Source: Candidatus Promineofilum glycogenicum (lineage in GTDB: Bacteria; Chloroflexota; Anaerolineae; Promineifilales; Promineifilaceae). From it: a stretch of DNA of 64,000 nucleotides. Position numbers and translations under genes: made by a program. How positions within the stretch are numbered: the first letter of the stretch is position 1; every line of letters begins with the position of its first letter. The notes under the pieces were generated by a model that was not told the DNA's origin, did not search any database, and saw only the letters and a list, made by a program, of their open reading frames with translations. The DNA is taken from the NCBI GenBank assembly GCA_016707605.1, contig JADJHJ010000006.1, positions 310,001-374,000 of the forward strand, in the 5' to 3' direction. Shown here piece after piece: positions 9,199 to 17,813 of this stretch.

Positions 9199-9317
9199 AG
9201 TTTGCTCCTCTGGGGAGATACCATAACATTACCCACAGGCTGGATCAATCACCCCTGTTCAGATGGTTTTGAACTGCTGTTAGGTTGTAAATGAATCCAG
9301 GCCAAGGGAGCAGCACT

Positions 9318-10172
9318 ATGACCAAAACCATCCTCACCGCCGCCCTCACCGGCGTCCTGACCACCCGCGCCCAATCCCCGGCCATCCCCTACACCCCCGA
9401 CGAGATCGCCGCCGAGGCGCGGCGCAGCGTCGAGGCCGGGGCAGCCATCGTCCACATCCACGCCCGCCAGGACGACGGCCGCCCGGCCTACGACGTGGAC
9501 ACCTACGCCCGCATCGACGCCGCCGTGCGCCGCGAGTGCCCGGACGTAATCATCAACTACAGCACCGGCGCGGTCGGCGTCGGCCGCGAGGAGCGCGTGG
9601 CCCACATCGCCGCCCTGCGCCCCGACATGGCCGCGCTCAACATGGGCAGCATGAACTACGCCATCTACTCGGCCAAAAACAAGGCGTTCTACCACGACCA
9701 CGTCTTCGCCAACCCGTTCGGCGACATCATCTACTTTCTGGAGGCCATGACCGACGCCGGCACGCGACCGGAGATGGAGTGCTTCGACACCGGCCACATC
9801 CACAACAGCGCGCCGCTGATCGACATGGGGCTGCTGCGCCCGCCCTATCAGTTCAGCCTGATCATGGGCGTGCTGGGCGGCATCCCCGGCACGACCCGCC
9901 ACCTGGTGCAGCAGGTGGACAACCTGCCCGCCGGGGCGCACTGGCAGGTCATCGGCATCGGCGCGCGGCAGTGGCCGCTGGTGGCCGCGGCCATTACGCT
10001 GGGCGGCAACGTCCGCGTCGGGCTGGAGGACAACCTCTACGTCGCGCCGGGGCAGTTGGCGCGGTCGAATGGGGAACTGGTGGCGCGAGCGGCGGAGTTG
10101 GTGAGGTTAGTGGGGGGGGAGGTGGCGACGGTGGGCGAAGCGCGGGAGATGCTACAATTACTTAGGTGGTAG
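9318..10172 (+). CDS. Beta-keto acid cleavage enzyme (BKACE, DUF849; 3-keto-5-aminohexanoate cleavage type)
   Basis: Zinc-dependent TIM-barrel enzyme that condenses a beta-keto acid with acetyl-CoA and splits it into a CoA ester and acetoacetate. 284 residues, the usual length. It shows the metal-binding HIHAR (H46, H48), the substrate-loop sequence INYSTGA, the [10 protein letters not shown] segment and the C-terminal VGLEDNLYV with the family glutamate. ATG 9318 is favoured because AAGGGAG ends 7 bases upstream. Exact substrate is not predictable. A damaged second copy of its 5' end lies at 7258, about 2 kb upstream. Confidence 0.9.
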   Translation: MTKTILTAALTGVLTTRAQSPAIPYTPDEIAAEARRSVEAGAAIVHIHARQDDGRPAYDVDTYARIDAAVRRECPDVIINYSTGAVGVGREERVAHIAALRPDMAALNMGSMNYAIYSAKNKAFYHDHVFANPFGDIIYFLEAMTDAGTRPEMECFDTGHIHNSAPLIDMGLLRPPYQFSLIMGVLGGIPGTTRHLVQQVDNLPAGAHWQVIGIGARQWPLVAAAITLGGNVRVGLEDNLYVAPGQLARSNGELVARAAELVRLVGGEVATVGEAREMLQLLRW

Positions 10173-10191
10173 ACAACGATCACAAACACGG

Positions 10192-10221
10192 TTGACGAGA
10201 TATACGGCAATGCCGTATAAT
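10192..10221 (+). promoter_or_regulatory. Promoter of the toxin-antitoxin operon with overlapping palindromic operator
   Basis: TTGACG (10192-10197) and TATAAT (10216-10221) are spaced 18 bp. The spacer and the -10 box hold a perfect 9-bp dyad, TATACGGCA-A-TGCCGTATA (10201-10219). An Xre-type antitoxin binding there would block RNA polymerase, giving the usual autoregulation of such operons. Confidence 0.75.
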
Positions 10222-10284
10222 CACTGAGATAGTTCTATAATCTTCATTGAGACCTCGGCCTTCACCAAGCGTGTCATAGGCTAT

Positions 10285-10548
10285 TTGACCGACGATGAGT
10301 ATCTGGGACTCCAGATGTTTCTACTAGAGCGTCCAGATGCGGGCCAAGTCGTACATGGTACAGGTGGTGTCAGAAAGCTGCGTTGGGCAATGGCCGGCCG
10401 CGGCAAGAGCGGCGGTCTGCGTGTAATCTATTATTGGCGTGTGTCAAAGGACGAGATTTGGTTGCTTACTATCTATAGCAAGAGCGAGCGCGAGAGCATC
10501 CAAGCGCATATCTTGAGACAAATCGCGGAGGAAATTGGCTATGGCTGA
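10285..10548 (+). CDS. RelE/HigB-type toxin
   Basis: Predicted ribosome-dependent mRNA interferase. The core matches HigB-like toxins: DDEYLGLQMFLLERPDAGQV, then GGVRKLRWAMAGRGKSGG and RVIYYWRVSKDEIWLLTIYSK. The family N-terminus would be IFIETSAFTKRVIGYL, encoded from about 10237. No ATG, GTG or TTG precedes it; the codons there are ATA ATC TTC ATT. Translation would need an ATA/ATT start, or begin at TTG 10285 with the first strand missing. The gene overlaps the antitoxin gene by 8 bases, so the pair is co-translated. Confidence 0.75.
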   Translation: MTDDEYLGLQMFLLERPDAGQVVHGTGGVRKLRWAMAGRGKSGGLRVIYYWRVSKDEIWLLTIYSKSERESIQAHILRQIAEEIGYG

Positions 10549-10831
10549 ACGTGATATTGGGCTTGAAATCCTCGAAGGCATTCGAGAGATCAAAGCATTT
10601 AAACGCGGCGAGATTCAGGGATTGCGGACGCGCGAATTGAAGCAACATGCTCCTCCTGAGGAGATACGAAGGCGACTTAAGCTGTCGCAGGCCGCATTTG
10701 CCGGACTGATGGGGGTCAGTGTGCGAACGATTCAGGATTGGGAGCAAGGGCGGCGAGAGCCAAGTGGCCCGGCTAAGTCCCTATTGCGAATTGCCGATCA
10801 ACATCCTGAAGTATTTCTGGAACTGGCGTAG
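10541..10831 (+). CDS. Xre-family antitoxin (HigA/NadS-like)
   Basis: 96-residue DNA-binding antitoxin. The helix-turn-helix is near the C-terminus: LKLSQAAFAGLMGVSVRTIQ, then DWEQGRREPSGPAKSLL. The N-terminal part (LEILEGIREIKAFKRGE) resembles the helix by which these antitoxins cap their toxin. GGAGG at 10527-10531 sits 9 bases before ATG 10541. It probably neutralises the upstream RelE-type toxin and represses the promoter through the dyad at 10201-10219. Confidence 0.85.
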   Translation: MAERDIGLEILEGIREIKAFKRGEIQGLRTRELKQHAPPEEIRRRLKLSQAAFAGLMGVSVRTIQDWEQGRREPSGPAKSLLRIADQHPEVFLELA

Positions 10832-10839
10832 AACTGACA

Positions 10840-10986
10840 ATGGAACCGGGGCAGCTCATCCTGACTTGTTCGCCACGATTCAGCGAGATCATCGAACAGT
10901 CAAAGCAGTCTATCTTAGCAGATGGCGGCCTGACGCATGAGGAGTTTTGGGATGAAATAGCTCTGGCGCCGGCCGAGTCCTGTTGA
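10840..10986 (+). CDS. Short hypothetical protein, possible antitoxin remnant
   Basis: A 48-codon frame beginning MEPGQLILTCSPRFSEIIEQ, followed by SKQSILADGGLTHEEFWDEI. The motif SIxxGxGLTHEEFW is seen in small antitoxin-like partners of toxin genes. There is no strong Shine-Dalgarno. It lies between two antitoxin genes where a toxin for the second module would be expected. It may be intact or a remnant. Confidence 0.4.
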   Translation: MEPGQLILTCSPRFSEIIEQSKQSILADGGLTHEEFWDEIALAPAESC

Positions 10987-11004
10987 TAGGGTAGGGAATA
11001 CGTT

Positions 11005-11307
11005 GTGACACACATACCAACATACCGGCCTCCAACCCACCCCGGCGAGATGTTGCTGGAAGAGTTCCTGACGCCCATGAATCTCACGCAGCGCGAATTG
11101 GCCGAAGCCATCCATGTTCCTTACCAGCGCGTCAATGAGATCATCAACGGCAAGCGCGGCGTTACCCCGGCCACGGCGCTGCGACTGGCCCGCTTCTTCG
11201 GTATGTCGGCCGGGTTTTGGATGAACTTGCAGCTTCGGTGGGACTTGTATTACGCTCAGCAGCAGGAAGCTGAAGTGCTGGCCGCGATTCAACCTTATGG
11301 TGTTTAG
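11005..11307 (+). CDS. higA: HigA-family addiction-module antitoxin (VapI-like)
   Basis: 100-residue helix-turn-helix protein starting at GTG 11005. The opening THPGEMLLEEFLTPMNLTQR is diagnostic of HigA. It is followed by ELAEAIHVPYQRVNEIINGK (recognition helix) and FFGMSAGFWMNLQLRWDLY. No full HigB toxin precedes it; only the 48-codon frame lies upstream. It could be an orphan that cross-regulates the nearby operon, or its toxin may have been lost. Confidence 0.85.
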   Translation: MTHIPTYRPPTHPGEMLLEEFLTPMNLTQRELAEAIHVPYQRVNEIINGKRGVTPATALRLARFFGMSAGFWMNLQLRWDLYYAQQQEAEVLAAIQPYGV

Positions 11308-11309
11308 TC

Positions 11310-11530
11310 ATGGGAAAAAAGAGACAAATCGCCCTTGTCTATCGCAAAATGCGCATTAGTGAGCAAGGTTCCGACCTGGAGTATCCCAGCCGCCGGCTGC
11401 CCGCCTGGCAGCGCTAGAGGAAATTCGCCGTGAATACCACGCTTGGAAATACGGAACTGAACCTCAATTTCAGCGAGTTGTTACCATTCTGAAAAACTAC
11501 AGCAAAACCGATATCGAAGGAGGAGGATAA
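11310..11530 (+). pseudogene. Short conserved hypothetical with a frameshift
   Basis: ATG 11310 opens MGKKRQIALVYRKMRISEQG and then stops at TAG 11415-11417. A shifted frame continues RLAALEEIRREYHAWKYGTE and PQFQRVVTILKNYSKTD to TAA 11528-11530, which overlaps the next ATG. The LxxLEExRREYHxWKYGxEP pattern is seen in short proteins next to nucleotidyltransferase or toxin genes; this is a recollection of pattern, not a database match. The lesion is near 11400. Confidence 0.45.
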
Positions 11531-11826
11531 TGCCACAACATGTCTATGTTACTCTAGAAGTAGAAGGAGATAAGGTAGTAAAGGTACAAGAGGAGACAGG
11601 TTTCATCGTTGGACGTCCTATAGGTTCCCTATTGCCAACCGATCTAAAAAACAAGCCCATCGCCAAAGCACTGAACCAACTTGAAGCGAGAGGCTGGGAA
11701 CTAAAGGATATTACCGAGGGGGTTGCATCAACGAGTGACCCATGGTGGAACCCAAGACTAATTCCTCAGCCCACAAAACCGTCCCCACGAAAGTTCTACC
11801 TAATGCAGTTTCCCGTCGGCAAGTGA
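11530..11826 (+). CDS. Hypothetical protein
   Basis: 98 residues, not recognised. It starts with VYVTLEVEGDKVVKVQEETG and contains ARGWELKDITEGVAS, which has the look of small beta-rich proteins. Base composition is lower in G+C than the neighbours. The ATG overlaps the TAA of the preceding broken gene and is preceded by GAAGGAGGAGG, an excellent ribosome-binding site. Confidence 0.55.
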   Translation: MPQHVYVTLEVEGDKVVKVQEETGFIVGRPIGSLLPTDLKNKPIAKALNQLEARGWELKDITEGVASTSDPWWNPRLIPQPTKPSPRKFYLMQFPVGK

Positions 11827-11893
11827 TTGAGATAAATCGACTTTAAATCACTTAAGCCGCCTTGCAGGTGACTACGAGTTTCCAGGCGAAACG

Positions 11894-13522
11894 ATGTCAG
11901 ACCACTTAGCTATGCGCCTTCGGTCGTCGCTCAATTCTCGCTCCGAAGACCACGCCACCAACCGCGCCGCCATGCTCGCCCTATTGGACGAGCTAAACGC
12001 CCGCCAGGCCAAGGCCCGCGCCGGCGGCGGCGAGCGCGGCGCGGCCAAGTTCCGCGCCGCGGGCAAGCTGCTGCCCCGCGAGCGCGTCGAGTGGCTGCTC
12101 GACCCCGGCACGCCCTTCCTCGAACTCTCGCCATTGGCCGCCGAGGGAATGTACAACGGCGAGTCGCCCGGCGGGTCGCAGATCACCGGCATCGGCGTGG
12201 TCAGCGGCGTCGAGTGCCTCGTCTTCGCCAACGACGCCACGGTCAAGGGCGGCGCGGTCTACCCCATGACCCTCCAGAAGTCGCTGCGCGCCCAGCAGAT
12301 CGCCTTCGAGAACCGGCTGCCGTGCATCTCGCTGGTCGAGTCGGCCGGGGCCAACCTGCTCTATCAGGACGAGGTGTTCATCCTCGGCGGCCGCACCTTC
12401 GCCAACCAGGCCCGGCTGTCGGCCGCCGGCATCCCCCAGGTGGCGCTGGTCTTCGGCTCGTCCACCGCCGGCGGGGCCTACATCCCCGGCATGAGCGACT
12501 ACGTGGTCATGGTGCGCGGCCGGGCGGCCGTCTATCTGGGCGGGCCGCCGCTGGTGAAGATGGCCATCGGCGAGGAGAGCGACGACGAGACGCTGGGCGG
12601 GGCGGAGATGCACGCCCACACCTCCGGCCTGAGCGACTACACCGCCGAGGACGACGCCGACGCCCTGCGCCTCGGCCGGCTGATCATGGCCCAACTGGGG
12701 CAGCCCAAGCCGGCCGCCGCCCTGGCCCGCCGCGCCGCGCCGGAGCCGCCGGCCCACGACCCCGACGAACTGCTGGGCATCATCCCCGCCGACCCGCGCA
12801 TCCCCTTCGACGTGCGCGAGATCATCGCCCGGCTGGTCGATGGCTCGCGCTTCCTGGAGTTCAAGCCCGACTATGGCGCGACGCTCGTCTGCGGCCACGC
12901 CCATCTCGACGGCTGGCCGGTCGGCATCCTGGGCAACAACGGCGTCCTGTTCGGCGAAAGCGCCAACAAGGCGGCGCAGTTCATCCAGCTCTGCAACCAG
13001 ACGCGCACGCCGCTGATCTACCTGCAAAACATCACCGGCTTCATGGTCGGCGCGCAGGCCGAGCGCGGCGGGATCATCAAGCACGGCAGCAAGATGCTCA
13101 ACGCCGTGGCCACCTCGACCGTGCCGCAGTTCACCGTCATCGTCGGCGGCAGCTATGGCGCGGGCAACTACGCCATGTGCGGCCGGGCGCTCGACCCGCG
13201 CTTCCTGTGGGCCTGGCCCAACAGCCGGGTGGCCGTCATGGGCGGCGAGCAGGCCGCCGGCGTGCTGGGCATCGTGCAGACGGAGCAGGCCCGCAAGCGC
13301 GGCGTCTCGCCCGACGCCAACCAGATCGCCATGATGCAACTGATGACCCGCCAGAAGTTCGAGGCCGAGTCGTCGCCCTACTACGCCACCGCCCGCCTGT
13401 GGGACGACGGCATCCTCGACCCGCGCGACACGCGCATGGCCCTCAGCGTCGGCCTGTCGGTGGCCCACAACGTGGACTACCTCAGCGCCGGGCCGCCGCG
13501 CTACGGCGTCTTTCGGATGTAA
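11894..13522 (+). CDS. Acyl-CoA carboxylase carboxyltransferase subunit (3-methylcrotonyl-CoA carboxylase beta-like)
   Basis: Transfers carboxyl from carboxybiotin to an acyl-CoA; probable partner of the biotin carboxylase/BCCP gene at 22057. 542 residues, matching MCC-beta/geranyl-CoA carboxylase beta rather than the shorter AccD. Seen are LLPRERVEWLLDPGTPFLEL, the N-terminal crotonase-like domain with ESAGANLLYQ and FGSSTAGGAYIPGMSDY, and the C-terminal domain with YLQNITGFMVG, GAGNYAMCGRA and VMGGEQAAGVL. In leucine breakdown it would make 3-methylglutaconyl-CoA. ATG 11894 is the first start; ATG 11912 is also possible. A strong hairpin follows the stop. Confidence 0.9.
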   Translation: MSDHLAMRLRSSLNSRSEDHATNRAAMLALLDELNARQAKARAGGGERGAAKFRAAGKLLPRERVEWLLDPGTPFLELSPLAAEGMYNGESPGGSQITGIGVVSGVECLVFANDATVKGGAVYPMTLQKSLRAQQIAFENRLPCISLVESAGANLLYQDEVFILGGRTFANQARLSAAGIPQVALVFGSSTAGGAYIPGMSDYVVMVRGRAAVYLGGPPLVKMAIGEESDDETLGGAEMHAHTSGLSDYTAEDDADALRLGRLIMAQLGQPKPAAALARRAAPEPPAHDPDELLGIIPADPRIPFDVREIIARLVDGSRFLEFKPDYGATLVCGHAHLDGWPVGILGNNGVLFGESANKAAQFIQLCNQTRTPLIYLQNITGFMVGAQAERGGIIKHGSKMLNAVATSTVPQFTVIVGGSYGAGNYAMCGRALDPRFLWAWPNSRVAVMGGEQAAGVLGIVQTEQARKRGVSPDANQIAMMQLMTRQKFEAESSPYYATARLWDDGILDPRDTRMALSVGLSVAHNVDYLSAGPPRYGVFRM

Positions 13523-13558
13523 AAAGCGCCGGAGGCCACAAGTGGCTTCCGGCGCTTT
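13523..13558 (+). terminator. Intrinsic-type hairpin after the carboxyltransferase gene
   Basis: Nearly perfect stem AAAGCGCCGGAGGCCAC / loop AAG / TGGCTTCCGGCGCTTT, directly after the stop codon. The T-tract is short (TTTCGTTA). Confidence 0.75.
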
Positions 13559-13568
13559 CGTTACAGGT

Positions 13569-13603
13569 TAGACCTCAGAGGTCTCAGAGACCTCTGAGGT
13601 CTA
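13569..13603. repeat. Family H palindrome
   Basis: TAGACCTCAGAGGTCTC, a two-base centre, then its exact complement: a near-perfect 35-bp dyad with internal word duplication (AGACCTC/GAGGTCT). It lies between the convergent carboxyltransferase and 5'-nucleotidase genes. Confidence 0.75.
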
Positions 13604-13617
13604 GGGGGAGGAAATCG

Positions 13618-15348
13618 TTACGGCAGAACGATGATGCGCGGAGCCGGGTCCGGCGTCAGCGGCGAGTGGGCCAGGAAGTACGCCTCGAGTGCGTCGGTGT
13701 CCACCGCACCGCCCAGGCGGTTCGTGCCCAGGAGGAACGCAGGGAACTGGTCGCCGCCGTCGGCGATGAAGCTGTTGACCGTCACGCGATAGACGCCGTT
13801 CGGGTCAATCGGCTCACCATTGAGCATGATGTCGGCGATGTCGACAACGTTGCCCGCCTGGCTCGGATTGGCGATGGCCGCCGCCGCGTCGGCGGCGCTA
13901 TAGCTATAGGTGAAGCCTTCCGACACTTGCAGCAGCTTGTTGCCCGGAACCGGGTTGACGCCGATCCACTGCTGTTCCAGCGCCATATCGATCTGCGTGC
14001 CGGTCATGTCCATCGTGACCATCGCATTGCCGAACGGCTGGACAGCGAACATCTCACCGAAGGTCACTTCACCCGGCGCTTCTGTGCCATAGATGTCGGA
14101 GACAAGGAAGTCCTCGCGGATACCGCCGGGGTTCATGAAGGCGATCTGAGCGTTGCCGTTATCAGGATCGTCGGTCGCGTCCAACATGGCGTCAGCGATG
14201 AGGCGGCCGATGTTCGACTCGACGCCGCGGGTCGCGCCACGCACGAAGTCAGCCGTGATGGAGCCGACGATACGGTTGGCCAGCGGCGCGGCGAAGACGT
14301 TGTACTTGGTGATCAGGGCCGTGATGGCCGGGTCCTTGGCTACGTCCTGGGTCACGATGACGTTCTCAGCCGAGATCGACGTGACGTCCTTTGTCTTGCG
14401 GCTGACTTCCATGTTGATGCGGGTGACGAGGCGGCCGTTGGACGCGGCGCTGGTCACGACGCGGCCGTCGATGACGCAGTTGTAGGCCTGGTGGGTGTGG
14501 CCGGTGATGAACAGGTCAACGTCATCGCGCGTGCGCTCGACGATGTCGACGATCGGGCCGGAGATACCGGAGCAGCCGTTGTACTCGGTGGCCACAGCCG
14601 GATAGCCGCCCTCATGCACCAGGACAACGACGGCCTTGATGCCCTTGCTCTTCAAGACGCCGACCAGACGGTTGACGGTGTCGGCCTCATCCTTGAACTG
14701 CAGGCCGGCAACGCCCGACGGGGAGACGATACCGGGGGTGCCTTCCAGGGTCATGCCGATGAAGGCCACTTTGACGCCGGAGAAGGTCATGACGCGGTAA
14801 GCGGGGAAGATGGTGCGGTTCGTGCCTTCGTAGAAGACGTTGGCCGCCAGATAGCGGAAGTCCGCGCCCTCGAACGGGTCGCCGTCGGCGCAGCCATCAA
14901 CCGGGTGGCAACCGCCCTTCTGCATACGCAGCAGTTCGGCCAGACCTTCGTCGAACTCGTGGTTGCCCACGGCGTTGAAGTCGAGGCCGATCTCGTTGAA
15001 GACCTCAACGGCCGGCTCGTCGTGGAACAGGGCGGAGAGCAGCGGCGTGGCGCCGATCATGTCACCGGCCGAGACGACGGCCGTCTTAGGATTCTGGGCC
15101 TTCATGGTCTTGATCCACGTGGCCAGATACTCCGCGCCACCGGCATTGACGTTACCGGACGGCGTGCTGATGGTTCCGGGCGGCATCAGCGCGCCGTGAA
15201 AGTCATTGACGGCCAGGATTTGCACCGGGACCGTCGTAGCTTGGGGCTTTGGCGCGGCCGAGGCCGGACCGATGGCGAAGATGAGCATCACCATCATGGC
15301 GGCCAGGAGCAGCACAGGCAGGAAACGACGCAGCGAACGCAGGTTCAT
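13618..15348 (-). CDS. Secreted 5'-nucleotidase/2',3'-cyclic phosphodiesterase (UshA-like)
   Basis: Exported metallophosphatase of nucleotide salvage. An N-terminal signal peptide (about residues 1-32, ending SASAA) precedes the metallophosphoesterase domain. Metal-ligand motifs are AVNDFHG, GDMIGATPLL, GNHEFDEG, LVHEGG and TGHTHQAYN. The C-terminal 5'-nucleotidase domain has IAFMNPGGIREDF, FGEMFAVQPFGNAMVT and YRVTVNSFIADGGDQFP. ATG 15348 is chosen because GGAGG lies 10 bases upstream; the earlier ATG at 15357 would be too close to it. A TATAAT on the minus strand near 15500 could be its -10 box, but no clear -35 was seen. Confidence 0.9.
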   Translation of the reverse strand: MNLRSLRRFLPVLLLAAMMVMLIFAIGPASAAPKPQATTVPVQILAVNDFHGALMPPGTISTPSGNVNAGGAEYLATWIKTMKAQNPKTAVVSAGDMIGATPLLSALFHDEPAVEVFNEIGLDFNAVGNHEFDEGLAELLRMQKGGCHPVDGCADGDPFEGADFRYLAANVFYEGTNRTIFPAYRVMTFSGVKVAFIGMTLEGTPGIVSPSGVAGLQFKDEADTVNRLVGVLKSKGIKAVVVLVHEGGYPAVATEYNGCSGISGPIVDIVERTRDDVDLFITGHTHQAYNCVIDGRVVTSAASNGRLVTRINMEVSRKTKDVTSISAENVIVTQDVAKDPAITALITKYNVFAAPLANRIVGSITADFVRGATRGVESNIGRLIADAMLDATDDPDNGNAQIAFMNPGGIREDFLVSDIYGTEAPGEVTFGEMFAVQPFGNAMVTMDMTGTQIDMALEQQWIGVNPVPGNKLLQVSEGFTYSYSAADAAAAIANPSQAGNVVDIADIMLNGEPIDPNGVYRVTVNSFIADGGDQFPAFLLGTNRLGGAVDTDALEAYFLAHSPLTPDPAPRIIVLP

Positions 15349-15357
15349 GTAATGCAT

Positions 15358-15642
15358 TCCTCCACAAACTGAATATTGGGAACGTGAATGGCGCCCGATC
15401 CACAACCGAGTGCGCCGCCGAGTGAGGTCGAGAGGCACGATATGGTCAGAGACGGGCATTGGGTCGCCCCAGCAGCAGCAGGCGGCCCTAATACACATTA
15501 TACGGACGAAGCTTACAAACTCGCTTACAAGGTGTGTAAGGCGACAAATCTATTAGCTTCTGGCGTGTTTCGTAACGATCCGGCTGGAATGGGAGCGGCT
15601 GCTCCGCGCTTCGTAACGAGCAGGAGACAACCGCCCTTTATA
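15358..15642. other. Intergenic stretch upstream of the 5'-nucleotidase gene
   Basis: No supported gene. It contains a short duplicated phrase, TTTCGTAACGA ... CTTCGTAACGAGC, around 15568-15625, and a TATAAT on the minus strand near 15495-15500. Confidence 0.4.
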
Positions 15643-15939
15643 CTACTCGCTATGGGTACAATCACCAATAGCTCCGGCCGAATGTCTCATCATCGTCTGA
15701 TACAGCTTACCCGTTAGCTGCAGGTAATTTGGGAGGCAAGAGCGATCCATAAAGTAACGTCCGCTATCTGTTTGCCCAAACGCCGCGAACATGTTTTCGC
15801 CCTGTACTCGACCCTTCTCGTGAAACCTTACCATAGGCCGCCCATAAAAGACTTCTTCAACCTCCTCAGGCGACACATTGTGCTTTCCAAGGATCTTATC
15901 CACAACAGAGGGCAACCAGGCGAACCGCTCAATATACAC
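15643..15939 (-). pseudogene. BrnT-like (DUF497) toxin, probably frameshifted at the C-terminus
   Basis: From GTG 15939 the frame reads ERFAWLPSVVDKILGKHNVS, then PEEVEEVFYGRP, and GQTDSGRYF. The KHxVSPEEVEEVF and GxTxxGRYF motifs are those of BrnT-type ribonuclease toxins. After GRYF the frame becomes unlike the family. Alternative frames give LPPKLPA and then AVSDDDETFGRSYW, which resembles the usual R-D-M-T-x-x-E-R-x-x-Y tail. One or two frameshifts near 15720-15770 are likely. No BrnA antitoxin was found downstream. Composition is lower in G+C than the flanks. Confidence 0.5.
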
Positions 15940-16062
15940 AACTACACCCTATCACCGACTCAATTCAATGTTAGCGGTGACCCAGGGCAATGTCAATCAC
16001 GGCACATTGCACCCACCCCAATCCAGAGTAAAATCCCCCCAAACCACCAACCGGAGTAACCC

Positions 16063-16188
16063 ATGGACCCCGAAAACGCCCCCAGCATCATCCTGCCCAT
16101 CGCCATCCTGATCGCTATCCTGGCCGCCTGCGGTGTCATCGCCTTCGCGCTGGCCATCGTCGCCGGGGCGATCACCCTGGCCGTCTGA
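16063..16188 (+). CDS. 41-residue single-span membrane peptide
   Basis: The frame is MDPENAPSIILPIAILIAIL followed by AACGVIAFALAIVAGAITLAV. Almost the whole peptide is one long hydrophobic segment with an acidic N-terminus. CCGGAG lies about 7 bases before ATG 16063. Function unknown; it could be a small membrane regulator or a toxin-like peptide. Confidence 0.45.
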   Translation: MDPENAPSIILPIAILIAILAACGVIAFALAIVAGAITLAV

Positions 16189-16220
16189 GGCGCGGCCGAT
16201 CCGCGTGCGGGAGGGCGATT

Positions 16221-16446
16221 ATGCTGGACGCGCAGTTCTATGACCTGATCCAGTCGCTGTGGGGTACGTTTGCCGGGGCGATGGCCGCCGTCCGTCTGGC
16301 CGATCCCACCCCGCCCCGCCGCAATCGGGCTACTCGTCTGGGCCGAGCAGTTGCAGATGGCCCAGGACGTGGCGCTCTTGCTCCAGGCCGGGATGATGCT
16401 CCGCGCACCGGGCCGGCGGGGGCGGCGGGGCGGGCGGCCCCATTGA
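16221..16446 (+). pseudogene. Small hypothetical protein with a one-base frameshift
   Basis: ATG 16221 follows GGGAGG by 5 bases and encodes MLDAQFYDLIQSLWGTFAGA, then MAAVRLADPTPP. Removing one C from the CCCCGCCCCGCCGC run near 16310 joins this to AAIGLLVWAEQLQMAQDVAL and LLQAGMMLRAPG, with a TGA at 16444-16446: a 74-residue helical protein. It follows the 41-residue membrane peptide by 32 bases and may form an operon with it. Confidence 0.35.
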
Positions 16447-17813
16447 CCACCAGTTGCCCGGCAAACCGCCCGCCGGTATCGTCCAGCCACACCCGGGCCA
16501 GAACCTCGCCGCCGCGCATGAACCACAGCGCATAGCGCGTACTGCCGTCGAGGCTCACCTGCACCTGCTGGGCCTGCGACGGCTCGGCCAGGGCGACGTC
16601 GAGGCCGTCAACTGTGAAGGTCGTCAGTCCAGGGGTGTCGATCGGCGTGCCCGCCGGGCGGAAGGCAGTGACAAGGGCGTGATCGACCGTTACCAGGCGC
16701 GGCGAAAGTACTGCTCGTCAAAGCCGTTAGTAGCCGGTGTTGAAGCGCAATTTCGCGCCAGCGGCGCAAAGCTCCCACCAGCCGCGCGTCGACGGACAGC
16801 CGCTCCCCGGCGATGGCGTTCGCGCCCTCTCAGCGTCTCAGTGCCCGAGGATGACGCGCAAGAACTGGCCGGTGCGCGACCTCGCGGTGAACGGTCGCAG
16901 GCGGGCAATCAGCGGATCCACCGGGCAGAGTCGACGACACGCACACCCGGGCCGGCGTAGTAGCCGCGCATGCCGACCGCCCCCCACAAAGCGGTGGGAT
17001 AACCGCCCAGCCGCCGTTCCACGCCGTCAAAGCGAAATGGATGGCCGGGCATGGACGTTTGCCGGCTGGCAAAGATGAGACTGTTCTCGATGTATTGCAG
17101 GCGATCGTTGGCGATCAGGTTTCGCTCCGGGGCCACGCCGCCGTCACAGCGTCACGACGCCAGGATGACGATCATCTGCCCGGCCGGCGGACAACACCTG
17201 CACAACAGCGGCGCGGTCGGGGGACCAGCCCGGCAGCGCCCTCACCGGCCCCAGGCACGCGGGGATGGGCGGGCGCGCGGTCCAGCAGGTAGACGCCGCC
17301 TTGTTGCCCAGGCGACACGCGCCGTCGATGTTGGCTTGGCCCTGCCCACGCGCCGCCATAGGCGTCGCCGCCCGCGCGGTGCGGAAGACTCCGCGCCGGT
17401 CGGCCAAACGCAAGCCGCTGTCCGCCCGATTGACCACGCCCAGGCGGCCACGAACGATAGCCGGAGGGTTTGCGTGCCTGAGCTGGGCTGGCGTAAAGCC
17501 GCCAGGAAGTGGGTCAGGCGTTTTCAAGGCGGGCTGTAGTCGACGGGGCGCCCATAGCGTCAGCCCGCAGGCAAGCCGCCCCGCCGGCCGCCAGCCACAG
17601 CACAGCCGACGCACCGACGACGCCTCTATCGGCTCGTGGGGAGCACTAGGGGAGCCAGCGCCCCAGGGGGGGAGCTCTGGACGCGCTCGCCGACGTTGTA
17701 GACCAACCCGCGCCCAGCGACGAAGTTATCGACGGTGCGCAGGGTGATGAAGGCGTCGTCGCCCATCCAGGCGCGCTGCACGATAACCAGTACTTTGGCC
17801 GGTAATCTATCAT
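16437..17813 (-). pseudogene. Decayed membrane glycosyltransferase (arabinofuranosyltransferase-like, PMT/GT-C type)
   Basis: Fragments in several minus-strand frames belong to one protein. ATG 17813 gives MIDYRPKYW. A shifted frame follows with RAWMGDDAFITLRTVDNFVA and GRGLVYNVGERVQS, the catalytic-loop region with the GDDAFIT motif. Later segments give YIENSLIFASRQTSMPGHPF, YPTALWGAVGMRGYYAGPGV and, near 16650-16450, TFTVDGLDVALAEPSQAQQV with VSLDGSTRYALWFMRGGEVL. At least five frame changes are needed and much of the middle (helical part) is missing, so it is not functional as read. Low-quality sequence is an alternative explanation. Confidence 0.55.

Noticed and set aside
5530..11893. Prophage or integrative element
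   Set aside because: No integrase, structural phage gene, att repeat or tRNA boundary was seen; only composition change and toxin-antitoxin genes.
12091..15372. A 1093-codon open frame on the plus strand across the carboxyltransferase and antisense to the 5'-nucleotidase
   Set aside because: Its residues are Arg/Pro/Ala/Gly-rich without family features, typical of shadow frames in high G+C DNA; two real genes explain the region.
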